A DNA stretch of 64,000 bases from Hyphomicrobiales bacterium (GCA_017305715.1 JAFKKG010000041.1:1-64000); one strand, 5' to 3'; positions 49,610-58,745 are shown, counted from the first letter of the stretch. The notes: generated by a model not told the origin, from the sequence alone. Program-made: numbers and translations.

Positions 49610-51961
49610 TTATTCGGCCGCAAGCGGCTTTGTCGCCTCGGCCTTGAGCTCGGCGCGTGTTTTCGGCTTACCCTTAATTTTGAGGTCGTCGAAATCCTGC
49701 CGGTCGCGCACGCTGTTGCGGAAAATCTGCTCTTTTCCAGGCAGATATTGCGGCGGACAGGCGATATCGGCGGCGCCATACCAGGCCGCCGCCCGCATGG
49801 TAAAGGAAGGATCGATCAGATGCGGCCGGCCCAGCGCCACCAGATCGGCGCGTCCCGCGGCGAGGATGGTGTTGATCTGGTCTGACGTCGTGATGTTGCC
49901 GACGCACATGGTCGCGAGGCGGGCCTCGTTGCGGACCTGTTCGGAGAACGGCGTCTGGAACATGCGGCCATAGACCGGCTGCGCGTCGCGTACGGTCTGT
50001 CCGGTCGACACGTCGACGAGATCAACGCCGGCCTCGCCGAACGCACGGGCAATCTTGACCGCATCGTCACCGGTGATGCCGCCTTCAGCCCAGTCGGTCG
50101 CGGAGATGCGCACCGACATCGGCTTGTGCGCCGGCCACACCGCACGCATCGCCGCAAAAATCTCGAGCGGATAGCGCAGCCGGTTCTCCAGCGAGCCCCC
50201 ATATTCATCGGTGCGCGCGTTGGTCAGCGGCGAGATGAAACTCGCGAGCAGATAACCGTGGGCGCAATGCAGTTCCAGCATGTCGAAGCCGCAGGCGTCG
50301 CCACGCCGCGCGGAAGAAACGAACTCGGCCTTGACGCGATCCATCGCTGATCGGTCCATCTCGCGCGGCACCGGGCTGTCAGGGAAATAGGGTATCGGCG
50401 ACGCCGACAGCGTATCCCAGCCGCCCTGCTCCAGCGGCCGGTCCATGCCCTCCCACATCAGTTTGGTCGCGCCCTTGCGGCCGGCATGGCCGAGCTGGAG
50501 GCAGATTTTTGCCGCCGAGTTGGCGTGGACGAAATCGACGATCCGCGTCCAGGCCGCCTGCTGTTCGTCGTTCCACAGCCCGGTGCAGCCTGGCGTGATG
50601 CGGGCGTCGCGGCCGACGCAGGTCATCTCGGTGAAGATCAGCCCCGCGCCGCCGATCGCGCGCGAGCCGTAATGCACCAGATGGAAGTCGCCGGGCACGC
50701 CCTCTTTCGCCGAGTACATGCACATCGGCGAGACCACCGCGCGGTTGGCGATCGCCATCTCGCGCAGTTTGAACGGCTGGAACATCGGCGCGACAGGGTT
50801 TTCAATGTCGACGTCAAAACCCCTGGCGCGGACGGTTTTGGCAAATGCCTTGTCGACCTCGCTGACGAAATCCGGCGCGCGCAGCGTGAGATTATCGTAG
50901 GTGATCGCCTTGGCGCGGGTCATCACGCCGAAGGCGAACTGGACGGGATCGAAATCCCAGAACCGGTCGACATGCTCGAACCAGACCAGCGATACGTCGG
51001 CGGCGTGTTGGGTTTTTTCGACTTCCTCGCGCCGTCCGTGCTCGTATTTCTCGAGAGCGGCATCGATCGTCGGCGCCTGCGCCATCGCGTCGGCGAGCGC
51101 GATGGCGTCCTCCATCGCCAGCTTGGTGCCGGAGCCGATCGAGAAATGCGCGGTCGCCTTGGCGTCGCCGAGCAGCACCATGTTGTCCTTGACCCAGCGC
51201 TGGCTGCGGATCATCGGGAAATTGCGCCACATCGAGCGGTTGATCAGCAGCTTATGGTCGCCGAGGAACCAGCCGAAAATCTCCGCCATACGGTCGGCGG
51301 ATTGCTGTTCACTGAGGCCTTCCAGCCCGGCCCGCGCAAACGTCTCGGCATCGGTCTCGAATATCCAGGTCGAGCGGCCGGTCTCGTATTGATAGGCGTG
51401 GGCGATGAACGGCCCCCACTCGGTTTCCTGAAAAATGAACGTGAAGGCATCGAGCGGCTTGGTCGATCCCATCCAGGCGAATTTGTTCGAGCGCAGGTCA
51501 AATTCGGGCCGGAAATGCCCGGCGTATTTGTCGCGAAAGCGGCTGTTGATGCCGTCGGCGAGCACGATCAGGTCGGCATCGGCGAAGCGCCTTTCATCGT
51601 CGACATCGGTTTCGAACAGCAGCGTGACGCCGAGTTCGCGGGCACGCTCCTGCAGGATCAGGAGCAGCGTTCGGCGCGCGCAGCCGCAAAAACCGTTACC
51701 GCCCACCCGATGCACCGTGCCGCGGAAATGCACGGCGATGTCGTCCCAATAGGCGAATTCCTGGGTGATGCGGCGATAGCTCGGCGGATCGTATTTCTCG
51801 AAATTGTCCAGCGTGGCATCGGAGAACACCACGCCGAAGCCGAACGTGTCGTCGGCCCGGTTGCGCTCGTAGACCGTGATCTCGGCCTGCGGCCGCTGCT
51901 TCTTCAAAAGGATCGCGGCATAGAGACCCGCCGGTCCCCCGCCGATTATCGCCACCTTCAT
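49610..51961 (-). CDS. Fused 2-aminobenzoyl-CoA/salicylyl-CoA monooxygenase-reductase
   Basis: 783 residues with two enzymes in one chain. Residues 1-390 are a class A flavin monooxygenase ([55 protein letters not shown]). Residues about 400-770 are an old-yellow-enzyme reductase ([54 protein letters not shown]). This exact fusion is known for 2-aminobenzoyl-CoA monooxygenase/reductase, which hydroxylates and reduces the ring in one protein, and for salicylyl-CoA 5-hydroxylase annotations. It is cytoplasmic. Neighbouring ligase, enoyl-CoA hydratase, SDR and RidA support the CoA pathway. Confidence 0.88.
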   Translation of the reverse strand: MKVAIIGGGPAGLYAAILLKKQRPQAEITVYERNRADDTFGFGVVFSDATLDNFEKYDPPSYRRITQEFAYWDDIAVHFRGTVHRVGGNGFCGCARRTLLLILQERARELGVTLLFETDVDDERRFADADLIVLADGINSRFRDKYAGHFRPEFDLRSNKFAWMGSTKPLDAFTFIFQETEWGPFIAHAYQYETGRSTWIFETDAETFARAGLEGLSEQQSADRMAEIFGWFLGDHKLLINRSMWRNFPMIRSQRWVKDNMVLLGDAKATAHFSIGSGTKLAMEDAIALADAMAQAPTIDAALEKYEHGRREEVEKTQHAADVSLVWFEHVDRFWDFDPVQFAFGVMTRAKAITYDNLTLRAPDFVSEVDKAFAKTVRARGFDVDIENPVAPMFQPFKLREMAIANRAVVSPMCMYSAKEGVPGDFHLVHYGSRAIGGAGLIFTEMTCVGRDARITPGCTGLWNDEQQAAWTRIVDFVHANSAAKICLQLGHAGRKGATKLMWEGMDRPLEQGGWDTLSASPIPYFPDSPVPREMDRSAMDRVKAEFVSSARRGDACGFDMLELHCAHGYLLASFISPLTNARTDEYGGSLENRLRYPLEIFAAMRAVWPAHKPMSVRISATDWAEGGITGDDAVKIARAFGEAGVDLVDVSTGQTVRDAQPVYGRMFQTPFSEQVRNEARLATMCVGNITTSDQINTILAAGRADLVALGRPHLIDPSFTMRAAAWYGAADIACPPQYLPGKEQIFRNSVRDRQDFDDLKIKGKPKTRAELKAEATKPLAAE

Positions 51962-52001
51962 CAGCGCCTCCGCAACAGGCTATCGGGCCATCCGGAAATT
52001 A

Positions 52002-52016
52002 CTTTAAGCCTAAAAC
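52002..52016. promoter_or_regulatory. Candidate MarR operator, copy 2 (monooxygenase/reductase promoter)
   Basis: The minus strand reads GTTTTAGGCTTAAAG, 40-55 bases upstream of the monooxygenase/reductase start. Including flanks it matches copy 1 at 18 of 21 positions by eye. Confidence 0.55.
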
Positions 52017-52044
52017 AATTTTCCGGCAAGCCCCTTTCCACGCC

Positions 52045-52192
52045 CACCCACCCTCATCCCGGGGAGCCCGTCTTCGCCCGATGGGCTTCGCCGGGCACGC
52101 TGTGTCCTTTTTGGTGAGTGGCTGCGCCACGCGTAGCACGAACGGCAAAGCGTGGTTCGAGACGCGCGAAGCCGCAGTCCTCACCATGAGGG
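52045..52192. repeat. Mosaic repeat region including a family B copy
   Basis: GC-rich mosaic between two leftward genes. It includes CGCCCGATGGGCTTCGCCGGGCA, a CCACGC/GCGTGG dyad, and the family B sequence GGTTCGAGACGCG...CCTCACCATGAGGG at 52153-52192, inverted relative to the copy at 48212. Confidence 0.6.
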
Positions 52193-52204
52193 AAGGAGCG
52201 CCCC

Positions 52205-53041
52205 TCAATTCCCCTGGAATACCGGCGCGCGCTTGTTGGAAAACGCCTCGAACGCCCGGGCGAAATCCTCCGTGGTCATGCACAGGGCCTGCGCGACCGC
52301 TTCCGCCTCGATCGCCTCCTCGACCGACATCGCCCACTCCATCGCCAGCATCCGCTTGGTCATGGTGTTGGCGTAGGTCGGACCTTCCGACACCTGCTTC
52401 GCCAGTGCGTGTGCCTGCGCCAATACTTGGTCCGCGGCGACGATCCGGCTGAAGAACCCCCAGCGCTCGCCCTCCTCCGCGGTCATGAAGCGGCCGGTAT
52501 AGAGCAGTTCGGAGGCGCGCGACTGGCCGATGATGCGGGGCAGGATCGCGCAGGCGCCCATGTCGCAGCCGGAGAGACCGACCTTGTTGAAGAGGAAGGC
52601 GACCTTGGCGCCTGATGTCGCCAGGCGCATGTCGGAGGCCATCGCGATGATCGCACCGGCACCGGCGCAGATGCCGTCGACGGCGGCGATGATCGGCTGC
52701 GGACACGCCCGCATCGCCTTGACCAGATCGCCGGTCATCCGGGTGAAGGCGGTGAGACCCTTGGTGTCCATCGCGACCAGCGGTCCGATGATCTCGAAGA
52801 CGTCGCCGCCGGACGAGAAATTGCCGCCGGCACCGGTCACCACGACAGTCTTGACATCTTCGTCCATCGCGCAGGCGCGGAAGAAATCCGTCAGTTCCCG
52901 GTAGCTGTCGAAGGTCAGCGGGTTTTTCCGCTCGGGGCGGTTCAGCGTCACAGTCGCGACCTTGCCGTCGACGGCGAGCAGAAAATGCTTTGGCGAATAT
53001 TCTGCCAGCGGCAGCGTGACGGGGTTGGCGGGCCTGCTCAT
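52205..53041 (-). CDS. Enoyl-CoA hydratase/isomerase-family protein
   Basis: 278 residues from the ATG at 53041 with GGGAGA upstream; the longer frame runs through a repeat. The crotonase fold is shown by [20 protein letters not shown], the oxyanion residues in [15 protein letters not shown], and a second in [21 protein letters not shown]. It acts on a CoA thioester, adding water or opening a ring. In this cluster it likely processes the non-aromatic ring CoA product of the monooxygenase/reductase. The upstream SDR is separated by a repeat element. Confidence 0.88.
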   Translation of the reverse strand: MSRPANPVTLPLAEYSPKHFLLAVDGKVATVTLNRPERKNPLTFDSYRELTDFFRACAMDEDVKTVVVTGAGGNFSSGGDVFEIIGPLVAMDTKGLTAFTRMTGDLVKAMRACPQPIIAAVDGICAGAGAIIAMASDMRLATSGAKVAFLFNKVGLSGCDMGACAILPRIIGQSRASELLYTGRFMTAEEGERWGFFSRIVAADQVLAQAHALAKQVSEGPTYANTMTKRMLAMEWAMSVEEAIEAEAVAQALCMTTEDFARAFEAFSNKRAPVFQGN

Positions 53042-53062
53042 GGGATCTCCCTTATCTCCTTT

Positions 53063-53141
53063 GTCATTGCGAGGCGCGTAGCGACGAAGCAATCCATGCT
53101 TTTTTCGTGGAAACCTGGATTGCTTCGCTTCGCTCGCCATG
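53063..53141. repeat. Interspersed inverted repeat (family C)
   Basis: GTCATTGCGAGGCG...GCGACGAAGCAATCC (53063-53095) and GGATTGCTTCGC...GCTCGCCATG (53117-53141) form a long imperfect stem. Sequences of this kind are common dispersed repeats in Bradyrhizobium-type genomes. It lies between the SDR and enoyl-CoA hydratase genes. Confidence 0.7.
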
Positions 53142-53152
53142 TCGGTTCAAAT

Positions 53153-53914
53153 TCAAACTTCACCGCCGGCAACCGCGACCGCCTGTCCGGTGATGGCGCC
53201 GGCGCCCGCGCCGCACAGCCACAGCACGGCGTCGGCGACTTCCGACGGCGCGACCAGACGTCCCTGCGGATTATGCTTGGCCAGTTCCGCGATCGCCTGC
53301 TCGCGGCTGCGGCCGGTTTTCTGGATGATGTTGTCGATCGAGCCCTCGAGCAGATCGGTTTCGGTGAAGCCGGGACAGACGGCGTTGACGGTGACGCCGC
53401 TTTTGGCCGTCTCCAGCGCCAGCGAACGGACGAGGCCGATCACCGCATGCTTCGCTGCGCTGTAAGCGCTGACATAAGCATAGCCCTTCAAGCCCGCCGT
53501 CGAGGCGATCGCGACCACCCGGCCGCGCTTGCGCTCCAGCATGGCCGGCAACACCGCCTGCGTCGCATGGACCACGCCCATGAAATTGACGTCCATCATG
53601 CGCTGGAACAATGCGGCATCGGAACGGCCGAACGGCGCGGATTCGGCTGCGCCCGCATTGGCGATCAGGATGTCGATCGGCTGCCGGGCCGCGGCCTCCG
53701 CCATCGCCGCCTTGACGGAAGCCGCATCGGCGACGTCGGCGGTCACGGCAAATTGCGCAGCGCCCGACGCGACGGCCTCGTCCAGCGCGGCCCTGTTGCG
53801 GCCGAGCACCGTGACCACGGCGCCTGCTTCCGACAGCGCCGCGGCAATCGCGCGACCGATGCCTCGCCCGCCGCCGGTGACGAGCGCATGCGACGAACGC
53901 AACGGTTTGGACAT
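53153..53914 (-). CDS. SDR-family dehydrogenase, probably 3-hydroxyacyl-CoA dehydrogenase
   Basis: 253 residues. The NAD(P) motif is TGGGRGIGRA (13-22), followed by NAG (86-88) and the triad S138, Y151, K155 (YSAAKHAVIG). It is a classical short-chain dehydrogenase. Its place next to the enoyl-CoA hydratase and a candidate MarR site suggests it oxidises the hydroxyl formed by hydration in the aromatic-CoA pathway. Generic SDR substrates cannot be told apart by sequence. Confidence 0.85.
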   Translation of the reverse strand: MSKPLRSSHALVTGGGRGIGRAIAAALSEAGAVVTVLGRNRAALDEAVASGAAQFAVTADVADAASVKAAMAEAAARQPIDILIANAGAAESAPFGRSDAALFQRMMDVNFMGVVHATQAVLPAMLERKRGRVVAIASTAGLKGYAYVSAYSAAKHAVIGLVRSLALETAKSGVTVNAVCPGFTETDLLEGSIDNIIQKTGRSREQAIAELAKHNPQGRLVAPSEVADAVLWLCGAGAGAITGQAVAVAGGEV

Positions 53915-53947
53915 TGACGACCTCCCGGGACTGAGCTCCCCACACTT

Positions 53948-53962
53948 ATTTTAAACTTCAAG
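53948..53962. promoter_or_regulatory. Candidate MarR operator, copy 3 (SDR promoter)
   Basis: ATTTTAAACTTCAAG, 34-48 bases upstream of the SDR start. It differs from copy 1 at two of 15 positions. Confidence 0.55.
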
Positions 53963-54021
53963 CTTTTGCAAGGAACCGTGCAGGGCAAGGAACGCCGCTA
54001 GGCAATCGCTCCTGCCTGCCG

Positions 54022-54795
54022 CTAGCTGCGACCGCGCGGCGGCGCTTTCGGCGCTGCAAACTCACGGCCGCGAATCCGCGTGAGATCATCGACGGAGTTT
54101 TTCAGGAGGACGTTGGTCGCCTCGCGGGCGCCTTCGACGTTGCCGGTTGCAATCGCTTCAAGCACGGCATGGTGCTCGACCAGAGCCCGTGCGCGATGCG
54201 AACCGCGGGCGGCAATGGTAAAACTCTGGCGCAACGCGATGTCGAACATCTGCGCGATCGGCCAGAAGAATTCGTTGCGGGTGGCAAAATAGATCGCCTG
54301 ATGGAAGGCGATATCGGCGGCAACGAAGGCTTCGTTGACCTTTGCTGCGGCCATGCCTTCATAGCCGGCGCGGATGCGCGCGATATCAGCCTGCCCGGCG
54401 GCGGTGGCCGCCAGCGCCGCGGCGGCCGGTTCGACCGCGCAGCGCAACTGGAACAGCTTGTTCAGATACGTGTCCATCTCGGAGGTTTCGAGCCGCCAGC
54501 GCAGCACATCCGGATCGAGTTGATTCCACTGCTCGGGCGGCCGAACGCGCGTGCCACTCTTGGGGCGGGCTTCGACCAGGCCCTTGCCGGTCAGGGTCCG
54601 GATCGCCTCGCGCACCACGGTGCGGCTGACATCCATCATTTCGCAAATCTGCATTTCGGACGGCAACGTCTCGCCGACGCCGACGTCGCCGCGCACGATG
54701 CTGATCCCGACCCGGTCGGCGACCTGGCTGTGCACGTTGCGGATCAGCGCATCGGGGGTACGAAACATCGAAAGCCTTTGGACCGTCGAACGCAT
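54022..54795 (-). CDS. GntR-family regulator, FCD (FadR) type
   Basis: 257 residues. The winged helix (about 20-85) reads LPSEMQICEMMDVSRTVVREAIRTLTGKGLVEARPKSG. The FCD domain (about 105-235) includes DIAFHQAIYFATRNEF and EHHAVLEAIATGN with metal-site histidines. It lies between the aromatic-CoA cluster and the TctC/FAD-monooxygenase pair, downstream of the latter on the same strand, and may regulate either. A FadR-consensus site lies in its own promoter (54837-54847). Confidence 0.9.
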   Translation of the reverse strand: MRSTVQRLSMFRTPDALIRNVHSQVADRVGISIVRGDVGVGETLPSEMQICEMMDVSRTVVREAIRTLTGKGLVEARPKSGTRVRPPEQWNQLDPDVLRWRLETSEMDTYLNKLFQLRCAVEPAAAALAATAAGQADIARIRAGYEGMAAAKVNEAFVAADIAFHQAIYFATRNEFFWPIAQMFDIALRQSFTIAARGSHRARALVEHHAVLEAIATGNVEGAREATNVLLKNSVDDLTRIRGREFAAPKAPPRGRS

Positions 54796-54836
54796 GGATC
54801 GGAGCGAGCGGAGTCACCCGGCTCAGGCACCCTATT

Positions 54837-54847
54837 TAGTCATACAA
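54837..54847. promoter_or_regulatory. FadR-type GntR operator
   Basis: The minus strand reads TTGTATGACTA, matching the FadR-subfamily consensus TNGTNNNACNA. It lies about 42-52 bases upstream of the GntR start codon, suggesting autoregulation. Confidence 0.55.
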
Positions 54848-54924
54848 TACGATCAATAGCGCGCCAAGGGTCACCGATGGGGCCGCCCGCGTCAGAACCG
54901 CGCGATCCGCCCCGGCAAGGCGGA

Positions 54925-55884
54925 CTATTCCGGCTTCAGCTTCAGCTCCCGAATAACCGTCCCGAAGCGTTCGTAATCGTGCTTGAACACCTCGGTTGCC
55001 TGCACGCTGCTGTCGCCGACCGGATCGAAGCCGATCTCGCGCAGCCGTCTGACCACCTCGGGCTCGCGAACCGCCTTGACGAATTCCGCGTTGATCCGCT
55101 CGACGATCGCTGGCGGCGTGCCGGCCGGCAGGAAGATGCCCTGCCATCCCTCCACCACCACATCGGGATAAAGGCTCGCCAACGGCTTGGCACCGGGAAA
55201 CATGTCGAGCTGCGCCGGGCTGGTCGTGGCGATCGGTCGTATCGTGCCGGCGCGGACATGCTGCTCGATATTGGCCGGCGTATCCATCGCGCAGGACAAG
55301 AGACCTGCCATCAGATCCGGCAGCGCCTGCCCGAACCCGCGATAAGGCGCATGGACGAAATCGATCCCGGCGGCGCGCTTGAACAGTTCGAGCCCGAGAT
55401 GCGGCGGCGATCCGACGCCATAGGTCGAGCATGTCAGTGTGCCCGGCTCTTTCCTGGCCAGCGCAACGAACTCTTCCAGCGTATGGACCGGCAGCGAGGG
55501 CCTGACCACCAGCACATAGGGCGACAGCGCGATCCGGCTCACCGCAATCAGATCCCTGGCCGGGTCGAGACTGGTCGGCGACATCCAGGGATTGATCGTG
55601 ATCGCCGAGGTCGTCATCAGCACCGTGTAACCATCCGGCGGCGCCGAGGCGACCGATTGCGCGGCGATATTGCCCGCGGCACCGGCGCGGTTTTCCACCA
55701 CGATCGCCTGCCCCAAGCTGACCCGCAACCGTTCGGCCAGTATGCGCGCGACGACGTCGATCGAGCCGCCGGGCGGGAACGCCACGATCAGACGGATCGA
55801 CCGCTCGGGAAACGCGGCGCGTGCGGCGTGCACCGGCAACACAGCCAGCAGCGCGATCACCGCGAGAACAAGCGCTCGGCGCAT
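54925..55884 (-). CDS. Tripartite tricarboxylate transporter substrate-binding protein (Bug/TctC family)
   Basis: 319 residues from the ATG at 55884 with GGAGG 7 bases upstream; an ATG at 55911 overlapping the monooxygenase stop is an alternative. A signal peptide ends near HAARA. The mature start AFPERSIRLIVAFPPGGSID and the VVENRAGAAGNIAAQ motif identify Bug/TctC. No TctAB genes are adjacent. It follows the FAD monooxygenase gene in one unit, so its ligand is probably that enzyme's aromatic substrate. Confidence 0.9.
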   Translation of the reverse strand: MRRALVLAVIALLAVLPVHAARAAFPERSIRLIVAFPPGGSIDVVARILAERLRVSLGQAIVVENRAGAAGNIAAQSVASAPPDGYTVLMTTSAITINPWMSPTSLDPARDLIAVSRIALSPYVLVVRPSLPVHTLEEFVALARKEPGTLTCSTYGVGSPPHLGLELFKRAAGIDFVHAPYRGFGQALPDLMAGLLSCAMDTPANIEQHVRAGTIRPIATTSPAQLDMFPGAKPLASLYPDVVVEGWQGIFLPAGTPPAIVERINAEFVKAVREPEVVRRLREIGFDPVGDSSVQATEVFKHDYERFGTVIRELKLKPE

Positions 55885-55907
55885 GGGCAGCCTCCGATGA
55901 TCGACGG

Positions 55908-57593
55908 TCATGACAGGATTTGGGTCAGCGCGTTGCCGAGATCTCTGGCCGCGTTCGGCCCCAGCTCGTGCGCGCGCCAGGCGATGAAACCGTCGGGCCG
56001 CACCAGCACCGCGCCGGTGTCGCTGACACCGAAGCGAGTGGTGAACGTGCTCTCGACATCGACCAGCCCGTCGCCGATCACATGACAGGGCATATCGAGA
56101 TGCGCATGCCTGCCGGCTGCTTCCGTGATTTTCCGCCAGCCCTGCCCCTGCGATCCCGCAATGATCGAGAACTCCGGTGCCGCGAGATCGATGGTCGAGA
56201 GGCGCTCTTGGCCGCGATCGAGCCAGACATGCGGCGCGCGTGCGCCGGGATGGCCCGATGGCACATAATCGGTGTAGGCATCTTCGACCTCAGGCGGCTT
56301 GCTGCCATCCGCAACCACCGCCTCCGATGTGTAGATCGTCCCGAGTTCGAGGCCGATGTGATTGCCGTAGCGCCGCGTGGCCTGCAGAACCTCCTGCGGC
56401 CCCATGCCGTCGGCCGAAACTTCACCGCGCGAGATCGCGCCCAGCTTATTGACCTGTTGCCGGTTGTGATAGGACTGATCGGCGACCCAACGCGCCACCG
56501 GCCGCCGTTCGGTCTCGTAGGTTTGCAGCAGTTTTCGTCCAGCCTTGCCCTTGAGAAACAGCGCCAGCTTCCAGATCGCGTTGTGCATGCCCTGCACGCC
56601 GGTGTTGGCCCCTAGCCCGCCGGTCGGTGGAAACATATGCGCGGCGTCGCCGGTCAGCAGGATGCGTCCCGAGATCAGCCGGCGCCCGACCACGGCATTC
56701 ATCTGCCATTTTCCGACCGAGCGGACCTCGACTTCCAGATCCGGCACGCCGACCCCATCGCGCACCCACTGCACGCAGCGTTCCGGCGTGAAGATGTCGG
56801 TCGACCACTGATCTTCCGGCACCTGAATTTGCGAAAGCCAGCGGCCTTTGGCGTCGAGCGGCTGGAACACGCCCATGGCGCGGCTGTTCGAGACGAACAG
56901 CAAAATACCGGAACGATCGCGTTCGCAGATATATTTCTCAATGTCGGCCCTGTAGTAACAGTTGATGAAATGGGCGATCTTCATCGGCCCATCGAGCGGC
57001 ACTTGCAGGAAATCGCGGACGAAACTCGCGGCGCCATCGGATGCCACCAGCGCCGGTGCTTCGAGTTTGTAGATCTCGCCCGTCGCCTTGTTGCGAACTT
57101 TGACCTCGACCGACGTCGCGTCGTCTTCATGGCCGCGCACGATCTCGACCAGTTCATGGCCCATCCGGATGTCCACCATGCCGGTGCGCTTGATCTCCCG
57201 CAGCATGACGGGCTCGAGCATGTCCTGCGACGACAACACCGAACTCACCGGGCTGAGATCAGGCCCCGCGCCGGCGAAGCCCTTCGAGACGACATGACCG
57301 GTCTCCTTGCCGACCACCGAGTCGAGAAAGCGGATCGGGCTTTTCCAGTTCGGCGGCAGGTCGAGATGGCGCAGTTCGTCATAGATCTCGCGGCCCCAGC
57401 CGCGCGCGATCTCCATGGTGCGGGTGTTGAAGTTGCGCGTCTTCGGGTGCCAGCTGGTGCGCTCGTTGCGCTCGATCAGGATCGACCGCAGCCCGCACCG
57501 GGCAAGCTCCAGCGCGGCGCCAAGGCCGACCGGCCCCGCGCCCACGATGATGACGGGTTTCACCTCTGCGCCAGCCAAATCGCGTCCGCCCAT
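55908..57593 (-). CDS. Aromatic-ring FAD monooxygenase (class A, MhpA/PobA-like)
   Basis: 561 residues. The FAD motif is IIVGAGPVGLGAALELA (15-31), then the ALVASDGAASFVRDFL motif, and GRILLTGDAAHMFPPTGGLG (GD motif). A C-terminal thioredoxin-like domain (about 420-560) has the arrangement of phenol and 3-(3-hydroxyphenyl)propionate hydroxylases. It should hydroxylate a phenolic or aromatic acid using NAD(P)H and O2. It is divergent from the TetR gene and expressed with a TctC binding protein. The palindrome at 57623 lies in its promoter. Confidence 0.87.
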   Translation of the reverse strand: MGGRDLAGAEVKPVIIVGAGPVGLGAALELARCGLRSILIERNERTSWHPKTRNFNTRTMEIARGWGREIYDELRHLDLPPNWKSPIRFLDSVVGKETGHVVSKGFAGAGPDLSPVSSVLSSQDMLEPVMLREIKRTGMVDIRMGHELVEIVRGHEDDATSVEVKVRNKATGEIYKLEAPALVASDGAASFVRDFLQVPLDGPMKIAHFINCYYRADIEKYICERDRSGILLFVSNSRAMGVFQPLDAKGRWLSQIQVPEDQWSTDIFTPERCVQWVRDGVGVPDLEVEVRSVGKWQMNAVVGRRLISGRILLTGDAAHMFPPTGGLGANTGVQGMHNAIWKLALFLKGKAGRKLLQTYETERRPVARWVADQSYHNRQQVNKLGAISRGEVSADGMGPQEVLQATRRYGNHIGLELGTIYTSEAVVADGSKPPEVEDAYTDYVPSGHPGARAPHVWLDRGQERLSTIDLAAPEFSIIAGSQGQGWRKITEAAGRHAHLDMPCHVIGDGLVDVESTFTTRFGVSDTGAVLVRPDGFIAWRAHELGPNAARDLGNALTQILS

Positions 57594-57622
57594 CGTCGCC
57601 TCCCTGATCGTTGTTTTTTACG

Positions 57623-57643
57623 AATTAGAATCATATTCTAATT
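57623..57643. promoter_or_regulatory. Perfect 9-3-9 palindrome, probable TetR operator
   Basis: AATTAGAAT and ATTCTAATT flank CAT in the divergent promoter between the FAD monooxygenase and TetR genes. The minus strand has TTGACA (complement of 57645-57650) next to the palindrome, with a TCTAAT -10-like hexamer inside it. Repressor binding would block the monooxygenase promoter. Confidence 0.7.
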
Positions 57644-57719
57644 TTGTCAAGCCGTTCATTCCCACGCTGGTCCGGATGGGCTATGGATGGGCCGGAACGG
57701 AAACCAACAGGATCGATTC

Positions 57720-58415
57720 GTGGCCCGACCGCGCAGCAAAGCTCCAAAAGCGTCAGCGAAAACGCATGATCTGGCGGGGATCGTGACGCTGGAGCGGGTC
57801 AATGCGCCCAAGCAGGCGCGCAGCGAGCAGCGGCTGCAGGACATCATCCAGGCGCTGGAAGCGCTGCTCGACGGCCGCTCCTTCGAGGAGATCACGATAC
57901 CCGACATCGCCGCCCGCGCCGGCTGCGTCCCCGCCTCGATCTATGCACGCTTCCGCGACAAGAACAGCATCCTGGTCGCGCTGCATGAATCGATTCATAA
58001 CCGGCAGATGGTGCAGATCGACGAGAACATGCGTCCCGAACGTCACGCCGGACTCTCGCTCGACGAATCCATCTTCATGATCTTCCGCAATCTGGCGCGA
58101 CATTACACCCGCCACCGCAATCTGCTGCGGCCGGCCTTTCTGCTCGGCGATCGCGAGATTTATGAACGCGCCGCGAACCTGATCCGTCAGGCGTCGGACC
58201 GGATCGCCGCGATTGTCCGGCAGAAGACGAAGGCCGGATCGCACGACCAGATCGACAAGCGGGTCGATCTCGGAACGCGGGCCGTCTACGCCCTGCTGCA
58301 GCAGCGGATGGTTTTTCAGTCGCTGGCCACGGGCCGTTATATGCCCGCCAATGACGACGAGATGGCTGCGGAACTGGTGTTGCTGTTCAAACGCAATTTG
58401 TTGCAGGACGCATGA
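57720..58415 (+). CDS. TetR/AcrR-family transcriptional regulator
   Basis: 231 residues from a GTG at 57720 with AGGA upstream; an ATG at 57687 is an alternative. The HTH (about 45-85) reads FEEITIPDIAARAGCVPASIYARFRDKNSIL. The C-terminal ligand domain is helical with no specific signature. It is divergent from the FAD monooxygenase/TctC operon and close to a perfect palindrome, its probable operator. Confidence 0.88.
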   Translation: MARPRSKAPKASAKTHDLAGIVTLERVNAPKQARSEQRLQDIIQALEALLDGRSFEEITIPDIAARAGCVPASIYARFRDKNSILVALHESIHNRQMVQIDENMRPERHAGLSLDESIFMIFRNLARHYTRHRNLLRPAFLLGDREIYERAANLIRQASDRIAAIVRQKTKAGSHDQIDKRVDLGTRAVYALLQQRMVFQSLATGRYMPANDDEMAAELVLLFKRNLLQDA

Positions 58416-58461
58416 TGGGCCGGCGTCGCGCCGCGTCAGGTCCTCAACTGAAATGGGTAGC

Positions 58462-58569
58462 TTAAGCGCCGGCAGCCGGCAGGCTGGCAGCGGCGATCGC
58501 GACGATCTGGGCCAGCCGTCGCCCGATCCGGGACGGCGCCTTGCGCAGAAAATTTTGTACCTGTCGCAT
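58462..58569 (-). CDS. Possible 35-residue micro-ORF or gene remnant
   Basis: The ATG at 58567-58569 (complement) has GGTGGAAG about 6 bases upstream, and the product ends in TAA at 58462. It encodes a basic start (MRQVQNFLRKAPSRIGRRLA) followed by a hydrophobic AQIVAIAAASLPAAGA, resembling a signal peptide with nothing after it. It may be a remnant of an exported-protein gene or chance. Confidence 0.22.
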   Translation of the reverse strand: MRQVQNFLRKAPSRIGRRLAQIVAIAAASLPAAGA

Positions 58570-58719
58570 CTTGATCTTCCACCGGCGCCCGCGGAAACGG
58601 GGCGCACCATGGAAAATGGCCTCATCAGGCTAAGGTGTCGATATGCTTACGAAAATAGCAATATGCACGTCGACCGGGAGCGGTTCGGCAGTGGATTTAT
58701 TGCCTCGATCGGACCCGCC

Positions 58720-58745
58720 ACGGGAGAAATATTCTCTCCCGTTTT
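58720..58745 (+). terminator. Intrinsic terminator candidate
   Basis: ACGGGAGA (58720-58727) and TCTCCCGT (58735-58742) form a perfect 8-bp stem around a 7-base loop, followed by TTT. It is oriented for rightward transcription, and lies about 300 bases after the TetR gene and just before the stop codon of the convergent SDR gene. Confidence 0.5.

Noticed and set aside
54169-56085. A 638-codon open frame on the plus strand
   Set aside because: It runs antisense through the GntR, TctC and monooxygenase genes and their promoters, which have strong motifs. Its product is Arg/Gly/Asp-rich without a recognisable fold.
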